In this document: in pieces, positions 8,505 to 15,637 of the stretch
How positions within the stretch are numbered: position 1 is the stretch's first letter
How the letters are laid out: the number at the start of each line of letters is the position of its first letter
NCBI GenBank assembly: GCA_949741915.1
Contig: CATJOM010000042.1
Location: forward strand, 1 to 36,034
From: an uncultured Candidatus Melainabacteria bacterium
GTDB lineage: Bacteria > Cyanobacteriota > Vampirovibrionia > Gastranaerophilales > Gastranaerophilaceae
Length of the DNA stretch: 36,034 nucleotides
Direction: 5' to 3'
Position numbers and translations under genes: made by a program
The notes under the pieces: model-generated
What the model saw: only the letters and a program-made list of their open reading frames with translations
Databases searched by the model: none
Told to the model about the DNA's origin: nothing

Positions 8505-8525
8505 AAGTTAAAAGGTATTTAGGTT

Positions 8526-8792
8526 TTAAAATGGAATTTCGTCATCATTGATATTTTGTTTGCGTATCAAGTGTTCAATTTTTAAAATTAAAAAATCGTT
8601 ATATGGATGTTTAAAATGTAATCTTACAGCTTCCCTGTAGGCAGTTTCAAAAGACCAATGGACAACCCTTGGCTCTCTGCCTTGCGGGCAAAATACATAA
8701 TAACCCATGTTTTTCACAAGTTTATTTGTATAATTTAGATATTTTAATGTTGCAATTAATAGGATTAATAAAATAATTCCAAATATTATCAC
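8526..8792 (-). CDS. Small single-pass membrane protein, last gene of early operon
   Basis: This 88-aa protein has an N-terminal transmembrane helix (IIFGIILLILLIATLKYL) and then a basic, cytoplasm-type tail with two aromatic-rich segments. Its start overlaps the Mor-like stop by 4 nt, so it is translationally coupled. I do not recognise the family. The position after Mor in a transposable phage would also suit a holin or an exclusion factor, but nothing in the sequence proves either. Confidence 0.6.
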   Translation of the reverse strand: MIIFGIILLILLIATLKYLNYTNKLVKNMGYYVFCPQGREPRVVHWSFETAYREAVRLHFKHPYNDFLILKIEHLIRKQNINDDEIPF

Positions 8793-9157
8793 TGTACTTC
8801 TCCTTCACTATTTATAAAATCCAAGTGTCCTTGCCCATCGCAGGGTACTTGCTTTTTGTTTTGCACCAAAAGGTCCCTTATATACCATTCACTTGTTTTA
8901 AAATCCCTGCAAAGACGCCGTATTAAAGCTGTGGTTGGTGGAAATTTTTCAAATGCCTGTAGTATAAGTCTCTTTTCTATGTTAGCCAAACCGCGAGCAG
9001 GAACCTGAATGATATTACCAGGCATATTAAGAAGCAATTCCATAGCGACATTTACGCCACATAATTCAAAAATTTCTCTAAAAACTTCTGTTGGCATATC
9101 ATCTACAGTTAGCTTTTCGGTGTCGACTTCAATACCTCCACATTTAATTATTGTCAT
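8789..9157 (-). CDS. Mor-like middle/late transcription activator
   Basis: The 122-aa protein matches the Mu Mor/C family: a helical N-terminal dimerisation region (VFREIFELCGVNVAMELLLN), the short linker strand IIQVPARG, and a C-terminal helix-turn-helix (IRRLCRDFKTSEWYIRDLLV). In Mu, Mor binds a dyad upstream of the middle promoter and C does the same at late promoters. Only one such protein is seen here, so it may do both jobs. Candidate target motifs lie at 21142-21184 and 31615-31635. It sits downstream of Gam in the early operon, as in Mu. Confidence 0.8.
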   Translation of the reverse strand: MTIIKCGGIEVDTEKLTVDDMPTEVFREIFELCGVNVAMELLLNMPGNIIQVPARGLANIEKRLILQAFEKFPPTTALIRRLCRDFKTSEWYIRDLLVQNKKQVPCDGQGHLDFINSEGEVQ

Positions 9158-9165
9158 TTTCCCTC

Positions 9166-9660
9166 CTAGCTGATTAATGCCGCAATTTCTGCCATATTGG
9201 GCTCGATTGAAAGCTTGTCTTCCTTGATTATTGATACACCGATTTTTGTTAAAGTGTTTGCATCCAGTTCCTTTAACTTATCTTTTTCGATTTCTTCCTT
9301 AATTCTTAAACAAAAGTCTAAATTAAGCGCCTTTATTGCCTTAATAACAGTTGCAACACAGGGGCAAAGGACTTTTTTTGTTATTTTGTATGACAAGGTT
9401 CCAAAATTAAGCTTTTTGTTTCGTTTGTTGACAAAGGAATCCTTATTCTGTTCACAAAAACGGCTAATTTCTTTTTTGATATCCTCGGCTTCTTTCTTTA
9501 TAGCAACACCTTTGGTTGAATATTCTTCCTTCAATTCATTAATTTTTATGGTTAATTCACCATCCAACTTGGTTTTTTGAATTTCCAGCTCACCTAGTTT
9601 TTTAAGTGATTTATCCACTTCATCCCATGACTTTAATACACTTTCCTTTTTCTTAGCCAT
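9166..9660 (-). CDS. gam: Host-nuclease inhibitor Gam-like protein
   Basis: This is a 164-aa protein of the Mu Gam family, whose members bind DNA ends as a dimer and protect linear phage DNA from host exonucleases. A long charged coiled coil spans about residues 10-75, followed by the typical core GTLSYKITKKV and the C-terminal KIGVSIIKEDKLSIEPN. Its start overlaps the gp16-like stop by 8 nt. Bacterial and phage Gam proteins are usually about 170 aa, so the gene is full length. Confidence 0.85.
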   Translation of the reverse strand: MAKKKESVLKSWDEVDKSLKKLGELEIQKTKLDGELTIKINELKEEYSTKGVAIKKEAEDIKKEISRFCEQNKDSFVNKRNKKLNFGTLSYKITKKVLCPCVATVIKAIKALNLDFCLRIKEEIEKDKLKELDANTLTKIGVSIIKEDKLSIEPNMAEIAALIS

Positions 9661-10117
9661 TTTTAATCTTCTCCTTCTGATTTTGTTCCATAACCTGAAT
9701 AGCTTTTATAACCTTGCTTATTTCATTTTGAGTTAAAAAGCTTAATCTTTTTTTGCCTGTAATTCTTTCTATGAATGAATTTAAAGCCTTTTCCTTAGCT
9801 GTATCTGTAGGCTGATTTGAAATATTTTTCCACATAGCATCGATTTTTCGAAGTTGTGCCGGTGTTCCCATTCCGTATCTGCCAGACATGTTATTGTATT
9901 TAGTGTAGTGGCTGCCTGTTTTTGACTTATATGCTCCAATTTCTGCAGCTTTGCATTTGAGGCTTTGGAGTAATTCTTCAGCTTGGCCCCTGGTTAAATC
10001 TTTGCTAGAATCTACACCATAGCTTTGCAAAATATCTAAATATGTTTCAGTATCTATATTTAACTGTTTCCTTAGAAAACCTATAAATTGACGTTGTTTT
10101 GGCGTGCTTTTCATCAT
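9653..10117 (-). CDS. Mu gp16-like regulatory protein (DUF1018 family)
   Basis: The 154-aa protein has the layout of the Mu gp16/DUF1018 family: an N-terminal helical segment (TPKQRQFIGFLRKQLNIDTE, then a YLDILQSYG helix and LTRGQAEELL), and a C-terminal half beginning GTPAQLRKIDAMW. The family is regularly found between MuB and Mor in transposable phages. Its exact biochemical role is not known. It overlaps MuB by 4 nt (ATGA type). Confidence 0.8.
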   Translation of the reverse strand: MMKSTPKQRQFIGFLRKQLNIDTETYLDILQSYGVDSSKDLTRGQAEELLQSLKCKAAEIGAYKSKTGSHYTKYNNMSGRYGMGTPAQLRKIDAMWKNISNQPTDTAKEKALNSFIERITGKKRLSFLTQNEISKVIKAIQVMEQNQKEKIKNG

Positions 10118-11043
10118 ATTAAAAGCTTCTCCCTTGCAGCATCAATTACATCGATATCAAGTTCAATGTTTTCGGATTTTACAAAATCAAAACAAAGGTC
10201 TAACAGGTTCTGAATTGAACGGGCATTATAATTTGTTGATATGGCAATATATTGAACTAACCTATCGTTACAAGATGGAAAATATTGATGCACAAGTTTT
10301 TCAATGTCGTTCATTTTAAGCGCATCAAGTTTCTCAAGATACCCTATTCGGCTTGAAATATATGGAAATCCACTTTGTACCTTTTGCAAAAGTGCGCGTA
10401 ATTCATCTGTACCAACAAATAAAACACCACAATTATTTTTTGTTCTGTCGTGAATTTTTCTAATGGTTTTAAAAACCTCTATTTTCAGGTTTTCAGCCTC
10501 ATCAATAATGATTATGTACTTGTTCTTTTCAAGCTTTTTAATTACGTTTGAAGTAAATTCATCGAGGCTTGTATTATTTAAGTAACTTAATTTGAGGTGA
10601 TTTGCTATTTGTTTTAAAACTTCTCTGGCACTTGACTGTTCAAAAGGGTCGACCACAATAACACCTGAAGATGTTTTTTTGTATTCGTTGATAGCTGTTG
10701 TTTTACCAATTCCCGGAGTTCCATAACATACACCCATTTTACCCTTTAGTTGACACATATTTGCAGCATGGAACAGTCTTTTTGCAATCGTTGTTTCGAC
10801 AAAATCAAGGGTTTTGTTTTCGGTATTTTCTTTTTTACTAAACAGGCTTAAATAATTTTTTAAATCATCCTCAAGTGCCACCACATCCCCAGTGTATTTT
10901 CCTGAAATATACAAACTAAGGGTTGATGGGGATTTGTTTACGCCTTTTGCAATAGTTGAAAGATTGAGTTTCTTTTCATCAATTAGCTGTTTAATACTGT
11001 TTTGAATTTCTTTGTTAAATTTTACTTCCATTAATTCTGTCAT
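10114..11043 (-). CDS. MuB-like target-selection ATPase
   Basis: MuB is an AAA+ ATPase that coats target DNA and delivers it to the transposase. The protein is 309 aa, about the family length. It has an N-terminal helix-turn-helix (NLSTIAKGVNKSPSTLSLYI), a Walker A GTPGIGKT at 108-115, a Walker B IIIIDEAE at 177-184, a sensor-1 type LFVGTDELRALL, and a small C-terminal helical domain. It follows the transposase by 7 bp in the same operon. Confidence 0.9.
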   Translation of the reverse strand: MTELMEVKFNKEIQNSIKQLIDEKKLNLSTIAKGVNKSPSTLSLYISGKYTGDVVALEDDLKNYLSLFSKKENTENKTLDFVETTIAKRLFHAANMCQLKGKMGVCYGTPGIGKTTAINEYKKTSSGVIVVDPFEQSSAREVLKQIANHLKLSYLNNTSLDEFTSNVIKKLEKNKYIIIIDEAENLKIEVFKTIRKIHDRTKNNCGVLFVGTDELRALLQKVQSGFPYISSRIGYLEKLDALKMNDIEKLVHQYFPSCNDRLVQYIAISTNYNARSIQNLLDLCFDFVKSENIELDIDVIDAAREKLLI

Positions 11044-11050
11044 TTTAACC

Positions 11051-12985
11051 TCACATTTCTATCCTTCTCTTTTCAATTTGCACTTTGTGCAAATCTTCAT
11101 ATATAGTTATTTCAAGTTTGCGTTTTGATTGTCTATTTTTTATGGGCACGGTTTTTTCCTGCGCCCATTCAATAGAATTAAACGCATTAATAGGATTTGA
11201 AGCATTTATTAAAGCTTTTGTTTTCTTTTTAGTTGAATCAATAAGCGCCTTTTGTTCTTTTAATTTGCGCCTATATGTATAAATATCAAACGTACTGCCC
11301 GTTTCTCTTGCAAGTGCGTTAACAGGAACAACGGTTTTAGCTTCCCCTATATACTCGCCTTTAAGGGAATAAATTTTAATTTTTGAAATATCAAATAGGC
11401 TGTATTTAACAACAAATTTACCGGTTTTGCCATACAAAGCAGTTGTTTCATATTCCTGGTTGAACATCCGTATAGTATTGCGGCGGGCGGTTCTAATTTC
11501 AGACGACATCATTAATTCATCAAGCATGTCGATATCCACACCGGTACCCCGGGCATCATTAAAAGCTTCGCCTATAGTTCTACCTTTAACGTGTTTACAA
11601 GGACGGGTACGATAATATTCAAGCCAGGATTCGATAATCATTTTTGCTTGTTCAATGGTTGGAATTTTATCATTTTGATGCAGATTTTTATGAAATTCCT
11701 CATTACGCCTCAAATGTGCCGGACGATTTTCAATAGAATTCCCAATATACGATGAAACTGCCGGTGGACAGGATTTTACAAATTCACCGAAAAATCTTTC
11801 AACAACTTTGGCCCTGCCATTATAGGGTTGGGCAAATTTAACCGTAATGCCAAGATTTTGATAAACACCTTGAAGTCCGGTTTCTTTAAAGTTTTTAACA
11901 CCGGTAAAATATTGGCTCTTGAAGGCCCCGCCGTTATCCAAGTACACATACTTTGGAATTTTCCCAAGTCTTAAAATAGCATTCCTTAAAGCTGAAGATA
12001 TTGCTTGTGTATTTTCTGTAAGCATAATTTCAGAACCGGCAACATCCTTTGAAATCCAATCATAAAATACAATCCATATAGCACGGCAGGGTTTCCCGGT
12101 AAAAGGATTTAACACCTGAAAATCAAGTTTGTTACCATCTGCCACTAAAGCATCACCAACGTCAATGGAAGACAAATCACGTCTTAAATAAGGTGCGACG
12201 GTGTCCTTAAGCTTCTTTTCTCCGTCTCTCGCTAAAATATGGACATCATTATGATTTTTTTGTATAAAGTTTATAAAGCGCCTATATGTAGCCTCTGATT
12301 TTACTGCTTTACCGTCTTTTTCAAACTGAAATTTTAAAATATTATATGCGCTTTTTAAATTAAATTTGGCATCGTTATAATATATATTAATAAAGGCAAG
12401 CTTTTCTTCATCCGTTAGAGAATTTGTTAAGATAGATTCACCTTTATAATTATAGTTATTAATTAATGCAGTATAATCACCGTTGTTTTCAGACAATGTT
12501 TTTTGCCACCTGTAAAGGCTGCCTTTTGAAACCTTGTCCAAGATATTAAACAAAGGGTTTGAAATAATTCCTGAATTAAACCCCATAACAAAATCATTAT
12601 CAGCTTGTTTTTTGTTACTATAATTAATTCTATAATCCTGCCAAAGCGAAAGAACATCCACTTTTGCAAGAGCAATTTTTTTAGCTGAATCAGGGATTAC
12701 AGCTTCTTGATTTAAAGAAAATGCAGGAAGACAAGATAAGCCCTCCTGCCTATCACCATATTTAGTATCCGTAGAGTAAATTTTTTCTTGAAGTTCTTTT
12801 TCTAAAGATGAAACAAGAATTTCGTATTTCTGCCCGGACTTACCGCCCCCAAGTTTGTTTTGTGAAAGCTTATACGTGTAACGACTCCTTTGGCAGCGCT
12901 TTTTTAAAGTTTCTGTAGAAACTCCCGTAAATTCAGCAATTTCTTTTATACTTAAATATGAAGTTTTTGAAACATTCTGAATCAT
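11051..12985 (-). CDS. MuA-like DDE transposase
   Basis: MuA cuts the phage ends and joins them to target DNA. The 644-aa protein begins with a winged-helix DNA-binding module (YLSIKEIAEFTGVSTETLKK). A helical region follows, and then the RNase H-fold core with catalytic D283 (ALVADGNKLDF), D350 (VYLDNGGAFK) and E396 (AKVVERFFGEF). D283 and D350 are 67 residues apart, as in MuA. The C-terminal part contains the beta-barrel region and a basic end (RQSKRKLEITIYED), which may be the MuB-contact and tetramer-assembly tail. Its start codon overlaps the stop of the upstream 47-aa gene in TAATG, so the two are coupled. Confidence 0.95.
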   Translation of the reverse strand: MIQNVSKTSYLSIKEIAEFTGVSTETLKKRCQRSRYTYKLSQNKLGGGKSGQKYEILVSSLEKELQEKIYSTDTKYGDRQEGLSCLPAFSLNQEAVIPDSAKKIALAKVDVLSLWQDYRINYSNKKQADNDFVMGFNSGIISNPLFNILDKVSKGSLYRWQKTLSENNGDYTALINNYNYKGESILTNSLTDEEKLAFINIYYNDAKFNLKSAYNILKFQFEKDGKAVKSEATYRRFINFIQKNHNDVHILARDGEKKLKDTVAPYLRRDLSSIDVGDALVADGNKLDFQVLNPFTGKPCRAIWIVFYDWISKDVAGSEIMLTENTQAISSALRNAILRLGKIPKYVYLDNGGAFKSQYFTGVKNFKETGLQGVYQNLGITVKFAQPYNGRAKVVERFFGEFVKSCPPAVSSYIGNSIENRPAHLRRNEEFHKNLHQNDKIPTIEQAKMIIESWLEYYRTRPCKHVKGRTIGEAFNDARGTGVDIDMLDELMMSSEIRTARRNTIRMFNQEYETTALYGKTGKFVVKYSLFDISKIKIYSLKGEYIGEAKTVVPVNALARETGSTFDIYTYRRKLKEQKALIDSTKKKTKALINASNPINAFNSIEWAQEKTVPIKNRQSKRKLEITIYEDLHKVQIEKRRIEM

Positions 12986-13128
12986 TATTTAAAGAAAATC
13001 TCCAAAATTGCTTCTGTAAAATAAAAATAAAAGAATCCTGCAATTATAACTAATGCAAAAGATTTAAATTTAAGCGAAAAACCCCAAAGCAAATATAGGC
13101 TTAAAAAATAACAAAAAATTTCCGTCAT
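12985..13128 (-). CDS. 47-aa membrane peptide between Ner-like gene and transposase
   Basis: A short frame encodes a very hydrophobic peptide with two membrane-length stretches (IFCYFLSLYLLWGF and FALVIIAGFFYFYF) joined by the basic turn LKFK. It starts 1 bp after the Ner-like stop with a GGGGG ribosome site about 7 nt upstream. Its stop overlaps the transposase start by 1 nt. The tight coupling on both sides argues that it is a real gene, though no family is recognised. It could act on the membrane early in infection, but this is only a guess from position. Confidence 0.65.
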   Translation of the reverse strand: MTEIFCYFLSLYLLWGFSLKFKSFALVIIAGFFYFYFTEAILEIFFK

Positions 13129-13129
13129 T

Positions 13130-13342
13130 CTACACCCCCAAATTTTCTTTAAGCCATCTATCGACCCGGCTTATTTTTGATAATCCGAAAATTGCCCTAT
13201 ATACGGCAGTATCAGAAATATTCAAAGCTTTTTTAATGTCTCTTTGTGTAAGACCGGCAATTTTTAAGCGATATTTAATTTCATAGGCCCGCTTAATATT
13301 TTTTAAGTTTCTGTCGGATTTAATTTTTGTTTGTGTTACCAT
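13130..13342 (-). CDS. Ner-like small DNA-binding protein
   Basis: The protein is about 70 aa, basic, with a helix-turn-helix (GLTQRDIKKALNISDTAVYR). It is the first gene of the leftward early operon, the place of Ner in Mu, where Ner represses both early and repressor promoters. I chose ATG 13342 with AAAGG at complement 13350-13354, rather than TTG 13360, which has no ribosome site. The start lies 43 bp past the -10 of the early promoter. Confidence 0.75.
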   Translation of the reverse strand: MVTQTKIKSDRNLKNIKRAYEIKYRLKIAGLTQRDIKKALNISDTAVYRAIFGLSKISRVDRWLKENLGV

Positions 13343-13384
13343 TTTTTTACCTTTAAACAAGTTAAAAATTAAACTTATGAAATA

Positions 13385-13413
13385 ATTATATAGAAATTTC
13401 TATATAATGTCAA
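13385..13413 (-). promoter_or_regulatory. Leftward early promoter with palindromic operator in its spacer
   Basis: On the minus strand TTGACA (13413-13408), a 17-bp spacer and TATAAT (13390-13385) make a perfect sigma70 consensus. The spacer is filled by the 18-bp perfect palindrome ATATAGAAATTTCTATAT (13388-13405). A related half site (ATAGAAATTTATA) follows at 13413-13425. A repressor bound to the palindrome would directly block RNA polymerase. A rightward -10 (TATAAT 13403-13408) for the repressor gene overlaps the same site. Confidence 0.9.
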
Positions 13414-13442
13414 TAGAAATTTATACATAAATAGCCAGAAAA

Positions 13443-14102
13443 ATGGAACTAATCGAAAGAATAGCATATATACTTGAAAACAATCAGGTTAAACCTGGAA
13501 TCTCAGAATACGAATTTGCTAAGTCCTTAAAGGTTAGTCCTTCTAAATTTTCCGAAATTCGCTCTGGAAAAGTGAAATCAATATCGTCATCTTTAGCATT
13601 AGAAATTTCTAAATATTACAATGTTGATTTCAAATGGCTTTTAACAGGCGAAGGCACCCCCTTTAGCAACAAGGATGAAGATTGTATCACTCTCGAGCGT
13701 GTGCACATAACTCCAAGTTGCGGCATTGGTACTGTTGTTTTAGATGAAGCGGAGGTTACACCAATTACCCTTGGCAAAAAATTAATTCAAAATATATTTA
13801 GGGTCGGGAATCATAGTAATCTAAAAGTTTTTACGGCAACGGGTGATAGCATGGAGCCTACAATATTTAGCGGTGATGATGTACTTGTAAATTTTGGAGA
13901 TTGTAATTTTAATAACGGTGGCGTCTTTGTCATTGAAAAGTTTGGCGATTGGTTTATAAAAAGATTACGATTGAGGTTTGATGGCAACCTTGAAATAATT
14001 TCAGACAATAATAAATATGAAACAGAAATTATTAAATATGATAGTGGCACCGTAGTTAATATAAAAGGCAGAGTTATTAAAAATCTAAGCAGAGGATTAT
14101 AA
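13443..14102 (+). CDS. Phage repressor, helix-turn-helix plus S24 (LexA-like) peptidase
   Basis: The 219-aa protein has an N-terminal helix-turn-helix (SEYEFAKSLKVSPSKFSEIR, then SLALEISKYYNVDFKWLLTGEG) and a C-terminal S24 domain with the catalytic serine S136 in ATGDSMEPT and lysine K173 in WFIKRLRL. Proteins of this kind hold the lysogenic state and cleave themselves when RecA is activated, so induction by DNA damage is expected. The classic Mu repressor lacks this domain; the feature is lambda-like. The gene is divergent from the Ner-like gene across the operator at 13388-13405. Confidence 0.9.
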   Translation: MELIERIAYILENNQVKPGISEYEFAKSLKVSPSKFSEIRSGKVKSISSSLALEISKYYNVDFKWLLTGEGTPFSNKDEDCITLERVHITPSCGIGTVVLDEAEVTPITLGKKLIQNIFRVGNHSNLKVFTATGDSMEPTIFSGDDVLVNFGDCNFNNGGVFVIEKFGDWFIKRLRLRFDGNLEIISDNNKYETEIIKYDSGTVVNIKGRVIKNLSRGL

Positions 14103-14115
14103 AAGAAAGGTGAAA

Positions 14116-14499
14116 ATGAGCTTATTTTTAAAATGGCTATTTGGCGTAATAGGTATTATTGCAGGGTTATTTATCTTAATTTTAATAATAGGTTTAATCG
14201 GTGCTGCTTCTGATGGTACTTTTGATGAAACAAAACAAAAGGATGACCCAAGCATTTTAACCAAAGAAAAATTTGGTGAAAATTATCCATATACTGTTGA
14301 TAATCTCAAATTAAAATGTGAAAATGATGCCGTTTGGGTGGAGGATTCTGCCGAAAATAAATATGCCTTAAATGGCTTGGCTTCAAGCAAACTTCAAAAT
14401 GACCCCAAATACAGAGGTTATACAACGGAAATTTCAAAAACAAAACCACTTGTAGAAGATTCCAAAATTTTAGATATGGGTTTTATATTTTGCAAATAA
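14116..14499 (+). CDS. Membrane-anchored DUF2511-like protein in the repressor operon
   Basis: The protein has an N-terminal transmembrane helix (GVIGIIAGLFILILIIGLIG) and then a small extracytoplasmic domain: EKFGENYPYTVDNLKLKCE, then a YALNGLA motif, and a C-terminal LDMGFIFCK. This resembles the DUF2511 pattern of a conserved cysteine pair and YALNG motif. ATG 14116 has AAAGG 5 nt upstream, better than GTG 14110. It follows the repressor by 13 bp and so would be made in the lysogen. Lysogenic membrane proteins are often exclusion factors; that role here is a guess from position. Confidence 0.65.
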   Translation: MSLFLKWLFGVIGIIAGLFILILIIGLIGAASDGTFDETKQKDDPSILTKEKFGENYPYTVDNLKLKCENDAVWVEDSAENKYALNGLASSKLQNDPKYRGYTTEISKTKPLVEDSKILDMGFIFCK

Positions 14500-14520
14500 T
14501 ACCTGTGAAACTTTAAATAA

Positions 14521-14548
14521 ATGGGCAGATAAATTCTGCCCATTTTTG
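14521..14548 (+). terminator. Terminator of the repressor operon
   Basis: ATGGGCAG (14521-14528) pairs with CTGCCCAT (14536-14543), followed by a short T run. It lies 22 bp past the preceding stop codon. Confidence 0.8.
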
Positions 14549-14558
14549 TAAGGAGAAA

Positions 14559-14663
14559 ATGACCACAAAATATATAAATATGAAATTGTCAATGTACAAT
14601 TTTGCTCACAAAGCTGGTACATTTTTGGCAAAACAAGCTATTTGCCAGGTGCACCTTCCATAA
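14559..14663 (+). CDS. Possible 34-aa peptide after the terminator
   Basis: A short frame begins with ATG after a good AAGGAG ribosome site 4 nt upstream and encodes 34 residues with no recognisable domain. Its end overlaps the tail of the convergent G-like gene. The ribosome site is the only support. Confidence 0.25.
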   Translation: MTTKYINMKLSMYNFAHKAGTFLAKQAICQVHLP

Positions 14664-15123
14664 GCATTTCTTCCGCCTTTATGTAAAGTTCTGCCCAAAG
14701 TTCGTCTTTTCTGACATCATCCATTCGCATAAATTCACGCTTTTTCATTGTTTTATTACGTTTCAAGCTGCCGTTACCGCCAAAATTATGCAGTGCTGCA
14801 TAAACTTTATTTGTTCCAACCATTGCAAAATCCTTGCCGGATTTTGCCCTGATATCCCGCCTCAAATGACCGTCAAGCGTCATAATCTTCCCGCCTGATT
14901 TGCCGTGTTTTAGACGCCATTTTTTATATTCTTCACTCCATTCAGGCCATTTTTCACCTGTATGAGTGCCTTCTGTTTCAAAGTTTTTATTAACAGTATT
15001 TTTAAGAAAAACCCGGGCAACTTTCATTAAAGGGCTTAAATCTTTAAATTGTTCCACCTTTTTCTTTAAAAAATCAACTACATTCTTGCAATCAAAACTC
15101 GCCTTAAAAAACTTATCTGCCAT
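14638..15123 (-). CDS. Phage virion morphogenesis protein, Mu gpG-like
   Basis: This 161-aa protein fits the gpG/virion morphogenesis family, which acts in tail completion or head-tail joining. Visible features are the segment GEKWPEWSEEYKKWRLK, LDGHLRRDIRA, and AMVGTNKVYAALHNFGG, which is typical of gpG and HK97 gp10-like proteins. It is the last gene of the leftward late arm, coupled by an 11-nt overlap to the NUMOD-like gene. It meets the rightward repressor operon head-on. Confidence 0.8.
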   Translation of the reverse strand: MADKFFKASFDCKNVVDFLKKKVEQFKDLSPLMKVARVFLKNTVNKNFETEGTHTGEKWPEWSEEYKKWRLKHGKSGGKIMTLDGHLRRDIRAKSGKDFAMVGTNKVYAALHNFGGNGSLKRNKTMKKREFMRMDDVRKDELWAELYIKAEEMLMEGAPGK

Positions 15124-15442
15124 AGTACACCTCCGCTAATTTACACCCTTTAGCTTTCCAGCCCTCATTTATGCATCGTGTAATCCATCCGACAGTTACG
15201 CCTAATTTATTTGCACATTCGCTTCGCGAAGTATAAAAAACATTTTTTGTTATATTATGTATAGCTTTAAGCCTTCCGTCCTTTATCTTTTTTAGCTTTA
15301 TAAGGCTTGAAATATACTCGTTGATTTTATCTAGATTATTTTTTTCTTGTTCATTTAATGCAATAAACTTCTGCCAGTTGTTGTAACAGTAATTAAAATC
15401 TTCTTTTTTTATTTCATTTTTTAATGTTTGATTAAATTTCAT
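15113..15442 (-). CDS. Small protein with a lone NUMOD1-like DNA-binding module
   Basis: The protein is 109 aa. Its first 60 residues are helical and charged. Its second half, AIHNITKNVFYTSRSECANK followed by LGVTVGWITRCINEGWKAKG, looks like the NUMOD1-type helix-turn-helix found beside homing endonucleases, without any nuclease domain. It sits inside the head-gene operon between F-like and G-like genes, a typical homing-endonuclease location, so it may be the remains of one or a small regulator. It overlaps the G-like gene by 11 nt. Confidence 0.6.
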   Translation of the reverse strand: MKFNQTLKNEIKKEDFNYCYNNWQKFIALNEQEKNNLDKINEYISSLIKLKKIKDGRLKAIHNITKNVFYTSRSECANKLGVTVGWITRCINEGWKAKGCKLAEVYYGR

Positions 15443-15453
15443 TTTATCTCCTT

Positions 15454-15508
15454 GCGTAGTGCTTATTTTTCAAGGCTCATCGCCTTAAAAAATCGCACCG
15501 GCTCACGC
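15454..15508 (+). repeat. Hairpin repeat element, copy 1 (intergenic)
   Basis: The element begins GCGT-A-GTGC and ends GCAC-CGGCTC-ACGC. Between these lie paired arms TTTTT/AAAAA and AAGGC/GCCTT around a TCATC loop. The arms pair along most of the 55 bp with one conserved lopsided internal loop (A against CGGCTC). It lies directly upstream of the candidate small RNA promoter. Confidence 0.75.
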
Positions 15509-15532
15509 ACCTCTTTAAAAGTTTTTTAAATT

Positions 15533-15541
15533 TGTTATAAT
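15533..15541 (+). promoter_or_regulatory. Extended -10 promoter for the candidate small RNA
   Basis: TGTTATAAT (15533-15541) is a TGN-TATAAT extended -10 element. It is 6 bp before the first base of a long stem. No good -35 is visible, which extended -10 promoters do not need. Confidence 0.55.
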
Positions 15542-15547
15542 AAAAGT

Positions 15548-15637
15548 AATAGAGTAATTGATAGTCCAAATAAATCGTATATGGCGGGGTAATTCCTGTT
15601 ATAGGGCATGACGAACCCACAATTACTCTATTTTTTT
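15548..15637 (+). ncRNA. Candidate phage small RNA with 13-bp closing stem and T7 end
   Basis: AATAGAGTAATTG (15548-15560) is the exact complement of CAATTACTCTATT (15620-15632), which runs into seven T. The 59-nt interior can fold further: CGT (15576-15578) with ACG (15611-15613), ATG (15581-15583) with CAT (15607-15609), and TCCT with AGGG around GTTAT. The promoter, stem and terminator fit one transcript of about 90 nt, opposite in strand to the surrounding head genes. It matches no RNA family I recognise. The stem also overlaps the F-like stop codon, so a role as a 3' structure for the F mRNA is the alternative. Confidence 0.5.

Larger units (their letters stand above)
7860..8525. other. 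Gene-free, repeat-rich stretch at the presumed prophage end
   Basis: These 666 bp hold no recognisable complete gene. The first ~110 bp read as the missing 5' part of the HNH gene. After about 7966 the composition changes to T-rich DNA with a duplicated 14-mer, an 11-bp periodic T-tract array, a duplicated GGGGGACA block, and several AT-rich inverted repeats (8175-8310). It lies next to the distal end of the early operon of a Mu-like phage. Such ends carry clustered transposase-binding sites, so this is where I place the phage end. Confidence 0.5.

Noticed and set aside
15548-15637. tRNA or tRNA-like gene
   Set aside because: A GGTTCG-like string occurs on the minus strand, but there is no acceptor, D or anticodon arm in the right arrangement.
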